Shown piece by piece: positions 38,429-51,234 of a stretch of DNA of 64,000 bases. The stretch lies in NCBI RefSeq assembly GCF_000196675.2, contig NC_015312.1, forward strand, positions 3,720,001-3,784,000, given 5' to 3'. How positions within the stretch are numbered: position 1 is the first letter of the stretch; the number at the start of each line of letters is the position of its first letter. The notes under the pieces were generated by a model. The model was not told the origin of the DNA and ran no database searches. It worked only from the letters and a program-made list of their open reading frames with translations. Position numbers and translations under genes: made by a program. This DNA is from Pseudonocardia benzenivorans CB1190 (GTDB lineage: Bacteria > Actinomycetota > Actinomycetes > Mycobacteriales > Pseudonocardiaceae).

Positions 38429-39655
38429 TCAGCCGGAGGCGGGTTTCAGCAGCGCCGCGGCGGCGTCCCACACCCGCGAGGCCAGCAGTGCCTTCGAACC
38501 CGACGCCAGCTCGGTCTCGGTGCCGTCGGCGGCCAGCAGCCACCCCGCGTTGTCGGCGACCTCGAAGGCCTTGCCGTCGCCGACGGCGTTGACGACGAGC
38601 AGGTCGCAGCCCTTGCGCCGCAGCTTGGCCCGGCCGTGGTGCAGCGCGTCGCCGCTCTCGTCGCCGGTCTCGGCCGCGAACCCGACGACGACCTGACCGG
38701 GCCGCCGCGCCGCGACGAGCTCGACGAGGATGTCGGCGTTGGTGGCCAGCCGCAGCGGGTCGGGCTCGGCGCCGGTCTTCTTGATCTTGCTGACGACGAG
38801 CGTCGCCGGCCGGAAGTCGGCCACCGCGGCGGACATCACGACGATGTCGGCGTCGGCCGCCGCGTCGTGCATCGCGACGCGCATCTGCTCGGCGGTCCCG
38901 ACCCGGACCACCTGCACCGCCGCCGGATCGGCCAGCTCCGCCGTCGACGCCGCGACGAGCGTGACGTGCGCACCGCGCTGCGCGGCCACCCGGGCCAGCG
39001 CGTAGCCCTGTCGGCCCGACGACCGGTTGCCGAGGAACCGGACCGGGTCGAGCGGCTCGCGGGTGCCCCCGGCGGACACGACGACGCGGCGACCCTCCAG
39101 GTCGCGCGGCAGCGCGTCGGGACGTTCGAGCAGCAGCCGGGCCAGCTCGGCGATCTCGGCCGGGTCGGGCAGCCGGCCGGGGCCGGTGTCCTTCCCGGTC
39201 AACCGGCCCGACGCGGGCTCGAGCACGACGGCACCGCGCGCACGCAGGACGGCGACGTTGTCGCGGGTCGCGGGGTGCACCCACATCTCGGTGTGCATCG
39301 CGGGGGCGAACAGCACCGGGCAGCGCGCGGTGAGCAGGGCGGCGGTCAGCAGGTCGTCGGCGCGGCCGTGCGCGGCGCGGGCCAGCAGGTCGGCCGTGGC
39401 GGGCGCGACGACGACGAGGTCGGCTTCCTGGCCCAGCCGGACGTGCGCGACCGACGGCACGTCGTGGAAGACGCCGGTGTGGACGGGTTGCCCTGAGAGC
39501 GCCTCGAAGGTCGCGGCCCCGACGAACTCGAGCGCCGCCGCCGTCGGCAGCACCCGGACGGAGTGGCCGGACTCGGTGAAGCGGCGCAGCAGCTCCGCGC
39601 TCTTGTAGGCGGCGATGCCGCCGGCGACCCCGAGCAGGACGCGGGGCGCGCCCAC
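38429..39655 (-). CDS. coaBC: Phosphopantothenoylcysteine decarboxylase/synthase
   Basis: 408 residues. The N-terminal CoaC flavoprotein domain has GVAGGIAAYKSAELLRRFTE and FAPAMHTEMW; the CoaB domain has VVSAGGTREPLDPVRFLGNR, SSGRQGYALARVAAQRGAHV and PATLVVSKIKKTG. The bifunctional enzyme makes 4'-phosphopantetheine for CoA. GTG start 39655, three bases after the rpoZ stop. In most actinobacteria metK follows; here a hairpin and accessory DNA follow instead. Confidence 0.95.
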   Translation of the reverse strand: MGAPRVLLGVAGGIAAYKSAELLRRFTESGHSVRVLPTAAALEFVGAATFEALSGQPVHTGVFHDVPSVAHVRLGQEADLVVVAPATADLLARAAHGRADDLLTAALLTARCPVLFAPAMHTEMWVHPATRDNVAVLRARGAVVLEPASGRLTGKDTGPGRLPDPAEIAELARLLLERPDALPRDLEGRRVVVSAGGTREPLDPVRFLGNRSSGRQGYALARVAAQRGAHVTLVAASTAELADPAAVQVVRVGTAEQMRVAMHDAAADADIVVMSAAVADFRPATLVVSKIKKTGAEPDPLRLATNADILVELVAARRPGQVVVGFAAETGDESGDALHHGRAKLRRKGCDLLVVNAVGDGKAFEVADNAGWLLAADGTETELASGSKALLASRVWDAAAALLKPASG

Positions 39656-39658
39656 GGG

Positions 39659-39937
39659 CTACTCGCCCTCGGTGTGCTCGAGCAGGCCGCTCTGGATCTC
39701 GCGCATGGCGATCGACAGCGGCTTCTCGCGCGGGCCCGGCTCGACCAGCGGGCCGACGTACTCCAGCAGGCCCTCGCCGAGCTGGGAGTAGTAGTCGTTG
39801 ATCTGGCGCGCCCGCTTGGCGGCGTAGATCACCAGCGCGTACTTCGACGACACCTGGCCGAGCAGGTCGTCGATGGGCGGGTTGGTGATTCCCTCGGGCG
39901 TGGAACCGGCGACAGCACCGGTCAGAGGCATGCTCAC
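39659..39937 (-). CDS. rpoZ: RNA polymerase omega subunit
   Basis: 92 residues with the family core ([51 protein letters not shown]). It promotes assembly of RNA polymerase. Its start overlaps the gmk stop by four bases. Order gmk-rpoZ-coaBC is the usual actinobacterial one. Confidence 0.95.
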   Translation of the reverse strand: MSMPLTGAVAGSTPEGITNPPIDDLLGQVSSKYALVIYAAKRARQINDYYSQLGEGLLEYVGPLVEPGPREKPLSIAMREIQSGLLEHTEGE

Positions 39938-40596
39938 TGAAAGGACTCCTGCGGGGAGAGATCGTCGTCACTGCCGCGGGCCCCGCCCCGTGGCGGCGTG
40001 CGGCTGACCGCCAACTGTACCAACCGGTCGACGACGCGCCGCACGTCGTCGTTGACGACCACGACGTCGAACTCGTCGCGGGCGGCGAGCTCCTCGCGGG
40101 CGGTCTCCAGCCGGCGGGCCAGCTGCGCGGCCGACTCGGTCCCGCGGCTGCCGAGCCGGCGCGCCAGCTCGTCGAACGACGGGGGGTCGAGGAAGACGGT
40201 CACCGCCTCCGGCACGGCCTTCTTGACCGCCCGGGCCCCCTGCAGGTCGACCTCGACGAGGACCGGCCTGCCCTCGGCGCGGGCCCGCTCGACCTCGGCC
40301 GCCGGCGTGCCCGAGCGCTGGAGGCCGCCGTGGATCTCGGCCCACTCCAGCAGCTCGCCGCGCTCGATGAGACCGTCGAACTCCGCAGGGGAAACGAACC
40401 GGTAGTCCCGGCCGTCGACCTCGCCCACGCGCGGGGCCCGCGTCGTCGCCGAGACGCTGAAGTGCAGCTCGGGGAGCCGCTCGCGCAGCTGCGCGACCAC
40501 ACTGCTCTTCCCGACCCCCGAGGGGCCGGCCAACACGATCAGCCGGCCTCTCGGGGATCGTTCAGCCCCACCGGCGGGTTCGGGGGCGCCGTTCAC
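39934..40596 (-). CDS. gmk: Guanylate kinase
   Basis: 220 residues. P-loop [34 protein letters not shown], a [14 protein letters not shown] substrate loop and [20 protein letters not shown] are all present. Catalyses GMP + ATP to GDP + ADP. GTG start 40596. A 20-base motif shared with the mihF upstream region lies about 85 bases upstream. Confidence 0.95.
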   Translation of the reverse strand: MNGAPEPAGGAERSPRGRLIVLAGPSGVGKSSVVAQLRERLPELHFSVSATTRAPRVGEVDGRDYRFVSPAEFDGLIERGELLEWAEIHGGLQRSGTPAAEVERARAEGRPVLVEVDLQGARAVKKAVPEAVTVFLDPPSFDELARRLGSRGTESAAQLARRLETAREELAARDEFDVVVVNDDVRRVVDRLVQLAVSRTPPRGGARGSDDDLSPQESFQ

Positions 40597-40679
40597 GCCA
40601 CGTCCTCACTCGCTCGCGGGCGGCGGTGCCGCCCCGGTTCCGCTCGCGGCCGCAGGCCGCCCCGTCTCACCCCGCCGCC

Positions 40680-40699
40680 GGGTGACACCACGGACGGGG
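40680..40699 (-). promoter_or_regulatory. Conserved 20-bp motif upstream of gmk (copy 2)
   Basis: On the minus strand CCCCGTCCGTGGTGTCACCC. It matches 18 of 20 bases of the motif at 41224-41243 upstream of mihF. Position suggests a promoter or regulator-binding element; not a known consensus to me. Confidence 0.4.
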
Positions 40700-40725
40700 G
40701 TCGGCACGGCGGCGGGCGCCGTCGG

Positions 40726-41040
40726 TCAGCCCTCGAACTCGGTGAGCAGCGCCTTGCGCTGACGGTCGCCCAGGCCGCGCAGCCGGCGGCTCGTGGCGAT
40801 CTCCAGGCGCTCCATGATTTGCGCAGCACGCACCTTGCCGACACCCGGCATCGCCTCGAGGAGGGCCGAGACCTTCATCTTGCCGAGGACGTCGTCGGTG
40901 TCGGACTGCGCGAGCACCTCCTTGAGCGTCGTCCCGCCTCGCTTGAGCCGGTCCTTCAGCTCTGCCCGGGCCCGGCGCGCGGCGGCCGCCTTCTCCAACG
41001 CGGCAGCGCGCTGTTCCTCGGTCAGCTGGGGAAGGGCCAC
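40726..41040 (-). CDS. mihF: Actinobacterial integration host factor
   Basis: 104 residues. A long basic N-terminal helix (EEQRAAALEKAAAARRARAE) is followed by the helix-two-turn-helix/H2TH domain (SALLEAMPGVGKVRAAQIME). Homologous to mIHF/sIHF, nucleoid proteins that bind and compact DNA and support phage integration and development. GTG 41040 follows GGAGGAGATC; an ATG nine codons upstream is less likely. Upstream of gmk as in most actinobacteria. Confidence 0.93.
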   Translation of the reverse strand: MALPQLTEEQRAAALEKAAAARRARAELKDRLKRGGTTLKEVLAQSDTDDVLGKMKVSALLEAMPGVGKVRAAQIMERLEIATSRRLRGLGDRQRKALLTEFEG

Positions 41041-41223
41041 GATCTCCTCCGTCTTTCGGTCGTGCACATCGCTGGTGGGATGTCCGGCGGGCCCGGTGCG
41101 GACCCGTCGTCGATCAGCCTCCCCGCGGGGCTACCCGCTGGGACTCGAACGAACGTACTCACGACCCTTCCGGGGCCGCCAACGGGGGTCACACCAGGCG
41201 CTTTACGCTCGGCTACCCCCAAA

Positions 41224-41243
41224 GGGTGATACCACGAACGGGG
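41224..41243 (-). promoter_or_regulatory. Conserved 20-bp motif upstream of mihF (copy 1)
   Basis: On the minus strand CCCCGTTCGTGGTATCACCC, about 185 bases before the mihF start. A near-identical copy precedes gmk, which supports a shared regulatory role; the GTATCAC part could be a -10-like element. Confidence 0.4.
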
Positions 41244-41365
41244 CCGTCCGGCGGCGATCGACCCGGCCGTTCGGCGATCCGACCCCACCGCGTGGCTCAC
41301 ATGCGACGCACGTCACGCCCGGCCCCGCCACCGCAGGTCCGGTCCGCGGCGCCGGCGGCAGCGGC

Positions 41366-41722
41366 TCAACCCGCGTGGAGGGCGCGCAGCGCGGCGGGTG
41401 TGAGGTCCTCCTTGCGGATGTAGGCGGCCGCACCGCAGTCGGCGGCGTCGGCGGGCAAATCGTCGACCGTGTACGTGGACAGCAGCACCACCGTCGTGTC
41501 CGGGGCCCGGGCCAGGAGCCGCCGGGTGGCCTCGATCCCGTTGATCCCCGGCAGGTTGATGTCCATCAGGACCACGCCCGGGCGAACGCGTTCGGCCTGG
41601 TCGAGGGCGTCCTCCCCGCTCCCGGCCTCCGCCGCGACCCGCCAGCCCCCGACCAGGCCCACCACCGTGCGGGCCACCATCCGGAACGGCCGCTGATCGT
41701 CGACGATCAGTACGTCCACCAC
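41366..41722 (-). CDS. Single-domain response regulator (receiver only)
   Basis: 118 residues. A CheY-like receiver with acidic pair IVDDQRPFRM, phospho-acceptor Asp in VVLMDINLPGINGIEATRRL, the T/S position in VVLLSTYTVDDL and the lysine in YIRKEDLTPA. No output domain. GTG 41722 is chosen because AAGGAGG lies five bases upstream. No sensor kinase is nearby, so it may act through protein contact. Downstream of pyrF on the same strand. Confidence 0.88.
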   Translation of the reverse strand: MVDVLIVDDQRPFRMVARTVVGLVGGWRVAAEAGSGEDALDQAERVRPGVVLMDINLPGINGIEATRRLLARAPDTTVVLLSTYTVDDLPADAADCGAAAYIRKEDLTPAALRALHAG

Positions 41723-41852
41723 CCGGCCTCCTTCGTCACCGTCACGTCCCATGATCGGTCCAGTGACCGCGCCCGGCGAGGGTGCTAGTACCACCTACCC
41801 GTGTCGACCTACTCGTGTCGACGCGGACGTCCGGCGACGCGCCCCCGGGCCG

Positions 41853-42760
41853 TCAGCCGGCCGCCGCGCGCGCCGCCGCCAGCTCGTCGCGCAGCGACTC
41901 CGCCGCGCCGCACAGGGCCGCCGGTTCGGGCCCGGCCCGCAGCACCGACCGCGACGCCGTGGGCAGGACGAGGCCCGACAGGCCTGCGAACCGGTCGGCC
42001 ACGTCGGCCGGGCCGGCGCCCTGCGCACCCAGCCCCGGCGCCAGCACGGCACCGCGCAGCGCCGAGAGGTCGAGTCCGTGGTCGTGCGTCGCGCCGATGA
42101 CGACGCCCACATCGCCGAGCGGGCCGTCGGCTGCGCCCGCGGCGGCGTTGGCGGCGGCCGCACCGTCGACGATCCCCTGTGCCACGCTGCGACCGGCCCA
42201 GTCGGCGAGCTGGACCGGGCCGCCCTCCGGGTTGGAGGTGCGGGCCAGCACGAACACGCCGCGCCCGGCCTCGCGGGCCGCACCCAGCGCGGGTGCGAGC
42301 GACCCGAACCCCAGGTACGGCGAGAGCGTCACCGCGTCGGCCCCGAGCGGGGCGCCGACGCCCAGGTAGGCGTCGGCGTAGCCGTCCATGGTCGACCCGA
42401 TGTCGCCGCGCTTGACGTCGAGCAGGGTCAGCGTGGGCGAGCCGGCGAAGCCGGCGAGCAGCCGCTCGAGCACCGCGACGCCCGCCGAGCCGTGCCGTTC
42501 GAAGAACGCCGACTGCGGCTTGACGACAGCCACCGCTCCGGCGAACGCCGCCAGGCAGCCGTCGCAGAACCGGGCGAGGCCGTCGACGTCGTCGGTCAGC
42601 CCCCACTCGGCCAGCAGCGAGGGGTGCGGGTCGATCCCGACGCACAGCGTGCCGAGGGCGTCCGTGGTGCGGACGAGCCGGGCCCCGAACCCGTCGTCGC
42701 GGAACCCGTCGTCGCCGAACCCGTCGTCGCCGAACCCGTCCGGCCCGTCCGGAGCCGCGC

Positions 42761-42764
<4 letters not shown>
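41853..42764 (-). CDS. pyrF: Orotidine 5'-phosphate decarboxylase, type 2
   Basis: 303 residues. The catalytic motif is [20 protein letters not shown], with [18 protein letters not shown] at the start and [15 protein letters not shown] as the phosphate-binding end; this is the mycobacterial-type PyrF. It makes UMP, the last step of the pathway. Its ATG overlaps the carB stop by four bases. The N-terminus carries a tandem [10 protein letters not shown] repeat (residues about 10 to 27) encoded by a 15-bp DNA repeat; translation from a later start is possible. Confidence 0.93.
42686..42740. repeat. 15-bp tandem repeat in pyrF 5' end
   Basis: Three full copies plus a partial copy of CGAACCCGTCGTCGC (one copy with a C to G change) encode the Asp/Gly/Phe-rich N-terminus of PyrF. 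Confidence 0.8.
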
Positions 42765-46059
<3,295 letters not shown>

Positions 46060-46060
<1 letters not shown>

Positions 46061-47871
46061 CAGACCTCCCCTCCGTCGTGCGGCTCGATGAGCCGGTGCC
46101 GGCCGCCCTGTTCCTCGGACCCGGCCTCGCCGGTCTCCTCGGGGTCGTCCGCCACGTCCTCCGCCGCCCCGGTGTGGGGGTGCTGGGTGGCCGCCGGGGC
46201 GACCCGCGGCAGCACGGTCGTCTCGTCGATGCTCGCGGCCACGTGCACCGTCTGCGGCAGCGCGATCGTCGGGTCGCCGTCGGGTCTCGGATGCGGCGGC
46301 AGCGATGGCTCCGGTGGCAGCGGTGGCTCCGGTGGCAGCGGTGGCTCCGGTGGCAGCGGTGGCTCCGGTGGCACGGCCGCCTCGATCTCGTCGGGTACCC
46401 GGTCGGCGGCCGGCTCGCGCGGCGGGACGAGGGTGCCCTCGTGCGACTGCGCCGCAACGGGTTCCGCAGCAGGCCCCCGGCCCGGCCCCGCGGCCGGCCC
46501 GGCCTCGGGCGCGGGCGCGTCGGTCCCGAGCGCGGCCTGGTCCGGGCCCGGCTCCACACCGTCGCCCACGGGTGCGGCGCTGTCGGACCCGGGCGCCGCG
46601 TCGTCGTGCACGGGTGCCACGTCGTCGGACACGGGCGCCGCGCCGTCGGACACGGGCGCCGCGCCGTCGGACACGGGCGCCGCGCCGTCGGACACGGGCG
46701 CCGGGGCGCCGGGTCCGGGCACCGCGTGCAGCCGGGGCGCCGGGTGCGCGGCCATGAGGTCGACGAACCGGTCGAACAGGTCCGCCGCGTCGTGCGGGCC
46801 CGCGGCCGCCTCCGGGTGGTACTGCACGCTGAAGGCCGGGAAGTCCAGTCCCGCAAGGCCTTCGACGCAGCCGTCGTTGGGGCAGGTGTGGGTGATCACC
46901 GCAGGGCCGAACGGCGTGTCGAACCGCTCCCCCGCCTCCCCCTCGACCGCGAAGCCGTGGTTCTGCGAGGTGATCGCCACCCGCCCGGTGGCGTGCTCGA
47001 CGACCGGGATGTTGATTCCGCGGTGGCCGTAGCGCATCTTGTACGTCCCGCGGCCCAGCGCCCTGGCGAGGATCTGGTTGCCGAAGCAGATGCCGAACGT
47101 CGGGATGCCCCGCTCCAGCACCGCCCGGGTCAGCGCGACGGGCACGTCGGCGGTCGCGGGGTCGCCGGGGCCGTTGGACACGAAGAACCCGTCCGCCCCG
47201 AGGTCGACGATCTGCTCGATCGACGTGTCGGCGGGCAGCACGTGCACCTCGATGCCGCGTGCGGCGAGCATCCGCGGGGTGTTCGACTTGATGCCGACGT
47301 CGAGCGCGGCGACCCGGAACCTCGCCTCGCCGTGGGCGGCCACGACGTAGGGCTCGGCGGTGGTGACCGCGCCGTACAGGTCGGCGCCCTCCATCCGCGG
47401 GCTCGCGAGCACCCGCTCGACGAGGTCGCCGTCGGGTGCCAGCGCGTCGCCGGAGAACACCCCGGCCCGCATCGCGCCGCGCTCGCGCAGGTGCCGGACG
47501 ACCGCGCGCGTGTCGACGCCCGCGACACCGACGACCCCCTGCTCGGCGAGGACCTCGCCCAGCGCGCGCCGGGACCGCCAGCTCGACGGCCGGCGGGCCG
47601 GGTCCCGGACCACGTAGCCCGCGACCTGCACGCGCGCGGACTCGTCGTCCTCGTCGTTCCAGCCGGTGTTGCCGATCTGCGGGGCGGTCTGGACGACGAT
47701 CTGGCGGTGGTAGGACGGGTCGGTCAGCGTCTCCTGGTAACCGGTCATGCCGGTCGTGAAGACGGCCTCGCCGAGGTTCTCACCGATGGCGCCGAACGGC
47801 TCACCGCGGAAGATGCGGCCGTCCTCGAGTACCAGCAGCGCGACCCGGGACGCGGACACGGGGGCGCTCAC
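46060..47871 (-). CDS. carA: Carbamoyl-phosphate synthase small subunit with long C-terminal extension
   Basis: 603 residues, against about 370-390 for the family. Residues 1 to about 380 are a complete Car[41 protein letters not shown], the glutaminase elbow [20 protein letters not shown] with its nucleophile Cys and [15 protein letters not shown] with the catalytic His-Pro-Glu. The last 220 residues are low-complexity, acidic and proline-rich, with four SDGAAPV-type heptads and four PPEPPL hexads. The GTG at 47871 overlaps the pyrC stop (GTGA). The extension is in frame to the carB start, and coding of the core is unaffected. Confidence 0.95.
46299..46375. repeat. 18-bp tandem repeat in carA 3' part
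   Basis: About four copies of GGTGGCAGCGGTGGCTCC (plus strand) encode PPEPPL repeats on the minus strand in the CarA tail. Confidence 0.8.
46622..46706. repeat. 21-bp tandem repeat in carA 3' part
   Basis: About four copies of a unit around GCCGTCGGACACGGGCGCCGC (plus strand) encode SDGAAPV heptads; neighbouring degenerate copies (SDDVAPV, SDSAAPV) extend the array upstream and downstream. Confidence 0.8.
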
Positions 47872-49169
47872 GCCGTCGTCCGCTCGACGACCCGCCCGTC
47901 GCGGGCGGTCACCCTGCCGCGCAGCACCGTCGCGACGACGACGGCCGGCAGCCGCATGCCCTCGTACGGGGTGTTCGACGACAGGCTCGCGAGCGCGGCG
48001 CCGCGCACGGTCCACGGCTCCTCGGGGTCCACGAGCACCAGGTTGGCAGGCTCGCCGACGGCGATCGGGCGCCCCTGGTCGGGCAGCCCGGCGATCTCCG
48101 CCGGCCGCTCGGACATCACCCGGGCGACCCCGTGCCAGTCGAGCAGGCCCGGCTCCACCATCGTGTGCACCACGACCGACAGCGCGGTCTGCAGGCCGAG
48201 CATGCCCGGCCTGGCGGCCTGCCACTCGGTGTCCTTGTACTGCGCGGCGTGCGGGGCGTGATCGGTGGCGACGACGTCGATCACGCCCTCGGCCAGCGCC
48301 GCCCGCATCGCCTGGGTGTCGGCCGCGGTGCGCAGCGGCGGGTTGACCTTGTTCACCGGGTCGTAGGACGTCAGGGCCGCGTCGGTGAGCAACAGGTGGT
48401 GCGGGGTGACCTCCGCGGAGACGGTGACGCCCGCCGCCTTGGCGCTGCGCAGCACCTCGACCGTGCGGGCCGACGAGACGTGGCAGACGTGCAGCCGCGC
48501 ACCGGCCTCGCGGGCCAGCGCGCAGTCGCGGGCGACGATCGTCTCCTCGGCGGTGGCCGGCCAGCCGGCGAGCCCGAGCCGCGACGCGACGACGCCCTCG
48601 TTGGCCTGGGCGCCCTGGGTGAGCCGGTGGTCCTCGGCGTGCTGGGCGATCACGACGTCGAGCGCGGAGGCGTACTCCAGCGCGCGGCGCATGACGAGCG
48701 GGTCGTTCACGCAGTGTCCGTCGTCGGAGAACATCCGCACGCCCGCGGTGGTGGCCATCGTGCCGAGCTCGGCGAGCTTCTCCCCCCGCAGCCCGACGGT
48801 GACCGCGCCGACCGGGTGCACGTCGACCAGCCCGACCTCGGCGCCGCGACGGCGCACGTGCGCGGTCACCACGTCGGTGTCGGCGACCGGTGCCGTGTTG
48901 GGCATCGCGAACACGGCGGTGAACCCGCCGAGCGCGGCGGCCCGGGAGCCGGTCTCGACCGTCTCGGACTCCTCGCCGCCCGGCTCGCGCAGGTGCACGT
49001 GCAGGTCGACGAGGCCCGGCAGCAGCACGCGACCCTCGGCGTCGAGCGTCTCCACGCCGTCGGGAGCCTCCAGCCCGGAGCCGATCTCGGTGATCACCCC
49101 GTCGCGGACGACCAGGTCGACCGCGTCGTCGTCGTAGGGGCGGGCGTTGCGGATGAACAGGTCGCTCAT
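47868..49169 (-). CDS. pyrC: Dihydroorotase
   Basis: 433 residues, amidohydrolase fold. Metal ligands [14 protein letters not shown], later [14 protein letters not shown] and the aspartate in [18 protein letters not shown]; substrate region [12 protein letters not shown]. It cyclises carbamoyl aspartate to dihydroorotate. ATG 49169 lies 11 bases after pyrB; the stop overlaps the carA start. Confidence 0.96.
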   Translation of the reverse strand: MSDLFIRNARPYDDDAVDLVVRDGVITEIGSGLEAPDGVETLDAEGRVLLPGLVDLHVHLREPGGEESETVETGSRAAALGGFTAVFAMPNTAPVADTDVVTAHVRRRGAEVGLVDVHPVGAVTVGLRGEKLAELGTMATTAGVRMFSDDGHCVNDPLVMRRALEYASALDVVIAQHAEDHRLTQGAQANEGVVASRLGLAGWPATAEETIVARDCALAREAGARLHVCHVSSARTVEVLRSAKAAGVTVSAEVTPHHLLLTDAALTSYDPVNKVNPPLRTAADTQAMRAALAEGVIDVVATDHAPHAAQYKDTEWQAARPGMLGLQTALSVVVHTMVEPGLLDWHGVARVMSERPAEIAGLPDQGRPIAVGEPANLVLVDPEEPWTVRGAALASLSSNTPYEGMRLPAVVVATVLRGRVTARDGRVVERTTA

Positions 49170-49180
49170 GCTGGGTCCAG

Positions 49181-50125
49181 TCACTCCGGGGCTCCCGCGA
49201 GAAGGTGGTAGAGGACGGCCATCCGCACGTGGACGCCGTTGCGGACCTGCGCGAGGATCGCGGCGCGGGCCGAGTCGGCCACGCTCGGCGCGATCTCCAT
49301 GCCGCGCACCATCGGTCCGGGGTGCAGCACGACGCCGTGCTCGGGGAGCATCGCCGCGCGGGCGTCGGAGAGGCCGTAGGCGACGGCGTACTCGCGCGAC
49401 GACGGGAAGAACCCGCCGGTCATGCGTTCGGCCTGGACGCGCAGCATCATCACCGCGTCGAGGCCCGGGAGCTCGGCGTCGATCTCGTGGGAGACCCGGC
49501 AGGGCCACTCGGCGACCCCGACCGGCAGCAGCGTCGGCGGCGCGATCAGCACGACCTCGGCGCCGAGCGTGGCCAGCAGGAAGACGTTGGAGCGGGCGAC
49601 GCGGCTGTGCAGGACGTCGCCGACGATGCCGATCCGCCGCCCCGCCACCGACCCGAGCCGGTCGCGCAGGGTGGCCGCGTCGAGCAGCGCCTGCGTCGGG
49701 TGCTCGTGGGTCCCGTCGCCGGCGTTGACGATGGAGGTGTGCGTGCCGGTGGACTCGCGGTCCTTGTCGGCCCAGGCCGCGAGCCGGTGCGCCGCACCGG
49801 ACGCCGGGTGCCGGACGATCACGCAGTCGGCCCCCATCGCCGAGAGCGTGAGCGACGTGTCGCGCAGCGACTCGCCCTTGGAGACCGACGAGCCCTTGGC
49901 GCTGACGTTGACCGTGTCGGCGCTCATCCACTTGCCGGCGATCTCGAACGAGACCCGGGTGCGGGTCGAGTCCTCGTAGAACATCGTGATGACGGTGCGC
50001 CCGCGCAGCGTGGGGAGCTTGCGCACCTCGCGGCCGAGCAGCGCCTGGCGCAGCCGGTCGGACGTGTCGAGCAGGGCGGTCGCGGTGGCCGCGTCGAGGT
50101 CGGTGACGGTGAGCAGGTGCTTCAC
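49181..50125 (-). CDS. pyrB: Aspartate carbamoyltransferase catalytic subunit
   Basis: 314 residues. Carbamoyl-phosphate binding [13 protein letters not shown] and the [17 protein letters not shown] motif are intact, as is the aspartate-binding region ([13 protein letters not shown]). Condenses carbamoyl phosphate and aspartate. No regulatory subunit gene is present, as usual in actinobacteria. ATG overlaps the pyrR stop by four bases. Confidence 0.96.
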   Translation of the reverse strand: MKHLLTVTDLDAATATALLDTSDRLRQALLGREVRKLPTLRGRTVITMFYEDSTRTRVSFEIAGKWMSADTVNVSAKGSSVSKGESLRDTSLTLSAMGADCVIVRHPASGAAHRLAAWADKDRESTGTHTSIVNAGDGTHEHPTQALLDAATLRDRLGSVAGRRIGIVGDVLHSRVARSNVFLLATLGAEVVLIAPPTLLPVGVAEWPCRVSHEIDAELPGLDAVMMLRVQAERMTGGFFPSSREYAVAYGLSDARAAMLPEHGVVLHPGPMVRGMEIAPSVADSARAAILAQVRNGVHVRMAVLYHLLAGAPE

Positions 50126-50709
50126 TCGCCCGCCCCCCTGCGGATCGCGACCCGGTCCTCGCCGTCGATCTCGGTGAGCGACACCAGGATCAGCTCACTG
50201 CGCGACGTCGGGACGTTCTTGCCGACGTAGTCGGCCCGGATCGGCAGCTCGCGGTGGCCGCGGTCGACGAGGACGGCGAGCTGGACGGCGCGGGGCCGGC
50301 CGTGCTCGGAGACCGCGTCGAGGGCCGCCCGGACGGTGCGGCCCGACATCAGCACGTCGTCGACCAGGACGACGAGGGCGTCGTCGACGCCGCCCTCGGG
50401 AACCTGGGTGTCCTCCAACGCGCGGGCCGGCCGACGACGGAGGTCGTCGCGGTAGAGCGTGGGGTCCACGGTCCCGACGGCCGGGGCGCGGCCGCCGAAC
50501 TCGGCGACGGCGGCGGCCAGCCTGCGGGCCAGTACGGTGCCGCGGGTCGGGATCCCGATGAGCACGACGTGCTCGGCGTCCGCGGTCTTCTCGATGATCT
50601 GGTGCGCGATGCGCGCGATGGTGCGGGTGACGTCGGAGGCGCTGAGGAGTTCGCGGTCGGGCAGACCGCTCCCCTCGCCACCGGCGTCCCCGCGGCGATC
50701 GTTCGCCAC
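50122..50709 (-). CDS. pyrR: PyrR bifunctional regulator/uracil phosphoribosyltransferase
   Basis: 195 residues. PRPP motif [20 protein letters not shown], with [18 protein letters not shown] at the N-terminal side and [17 protein letters not shown] at the end. PyrR binds pyr mRNA when UMP is high and represses the operon. GTG start 50709. First gene of the operon; the candidate binding hairpin in its leader contains the ribosome binding site. Confidence 0.95.
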   Translation of the reverse strand: MANDRRGDAGGEGSGLPDRELLSASDVTRTIARIAHQIIEKTADAEHVVLIGIPTRGTVLARRLAAAVAEFGGRAPAVGTVDPTLYRDDLRRRPARALEDTQVPEGGVDDALVVLVDDVLMSGRTVRAALDAVSEHGRPRAVQLAVLVDRGHRELPIRADYVGKNVPTSRSELILVSLTEIDGEDRVAIRRGAGE

Positions 50710-50719
50710 GAGGTCGCTC

Positions 50720-50754
50720 TCCTTCCCCGCCTCGCCGGACGGGTCGTTAAAGGA
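50720..50754 (-). promoter_or_regulatory. Candidate PyrR-binding leader hairpin at the pyrR ribosome binding site
   Basis: On the minus strand UCCUU pairs with AAGGA, with an inner CCCG/CGGG stem and a CCGGCGAGG-type loop resembling the conserved GAGAGG loop bound by PyrR. The AAGGAG arm is the pyrR Shine-Dalgarno sequence, so binding would block translation, the mechanism reported for mycobacterial PyrR. Structure inferred by eye. Confidence 0.55.
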
Positions 50755-51234
50755 ACTGGTGCGCGGTCACGCTATCAGCGATCGCCGCCGGACCGGGGTG
50801 CACGCGGGCGCTACCGGCCCGGGTCACACGGTCACGCCGGTCACACCCGATCCCGCGGCTCGGCCGGGGCCGAACGGTCACAGTCCGATAACACTCACGG
50901 AAGTCACAGAAGCACCATCCGTCCCTGCAGACGCAGCTGATCCGCCCAGCGTGGCCGCCATCGTCCCTGGACGGGGCGTGTCGATCAGCCGTTCGAGTGG
51001 AGAACCGCCCATGTGGCTTCAGGACGGCTCACCCGGCTTGACCCGGCGACGGAGAGGGGCGCATGATTACTCTCCGTATCGATCAGCTGGCTCGCGAGTG
51101 GCCGCGGAAGCGGGGGGCACCGTCTCGACGAGCGCTGATGACGGCGGACCGGCGGAGGGGTCGGTCCGGCCACGCACGACCAGTACACGGACGTCGGTCC
51201 CGCGGCCGGACGTCCTGCGAGAGGGGATCGCCAC
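50755..51234. other. Divergent regulatory region between pyrR and bldD
   Basis: No gene. Six GTCAC motifs occur at 50766, 50823, 50831, 50840, 50877 and 50903, three of them spaced 8 to 9 bases apart. They may be half-sites for BldD, which is known to autoregulate in Streptomyces. Promoters for both operons must lie here. Confidence 0.5.

Noticed and set aside
41100..41230. tRNA-like look, with a GTTCGAGTCCC-type sequence on the minus strand
   Set aside because: The flanking bases do not form a T stem or acceptor stem, and no anticodon arm can be folded.
46299..46706. CRISPR-like repeated pattern
   Set aside because: Units are contiguous with no spacers and encode in-frame peptide repeats of CarA.
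46078..48261. 727-codon plus-strand frame across carA and pyrC
   Set aside because: Shadow of the carA/pyrC coding strand; no motif.
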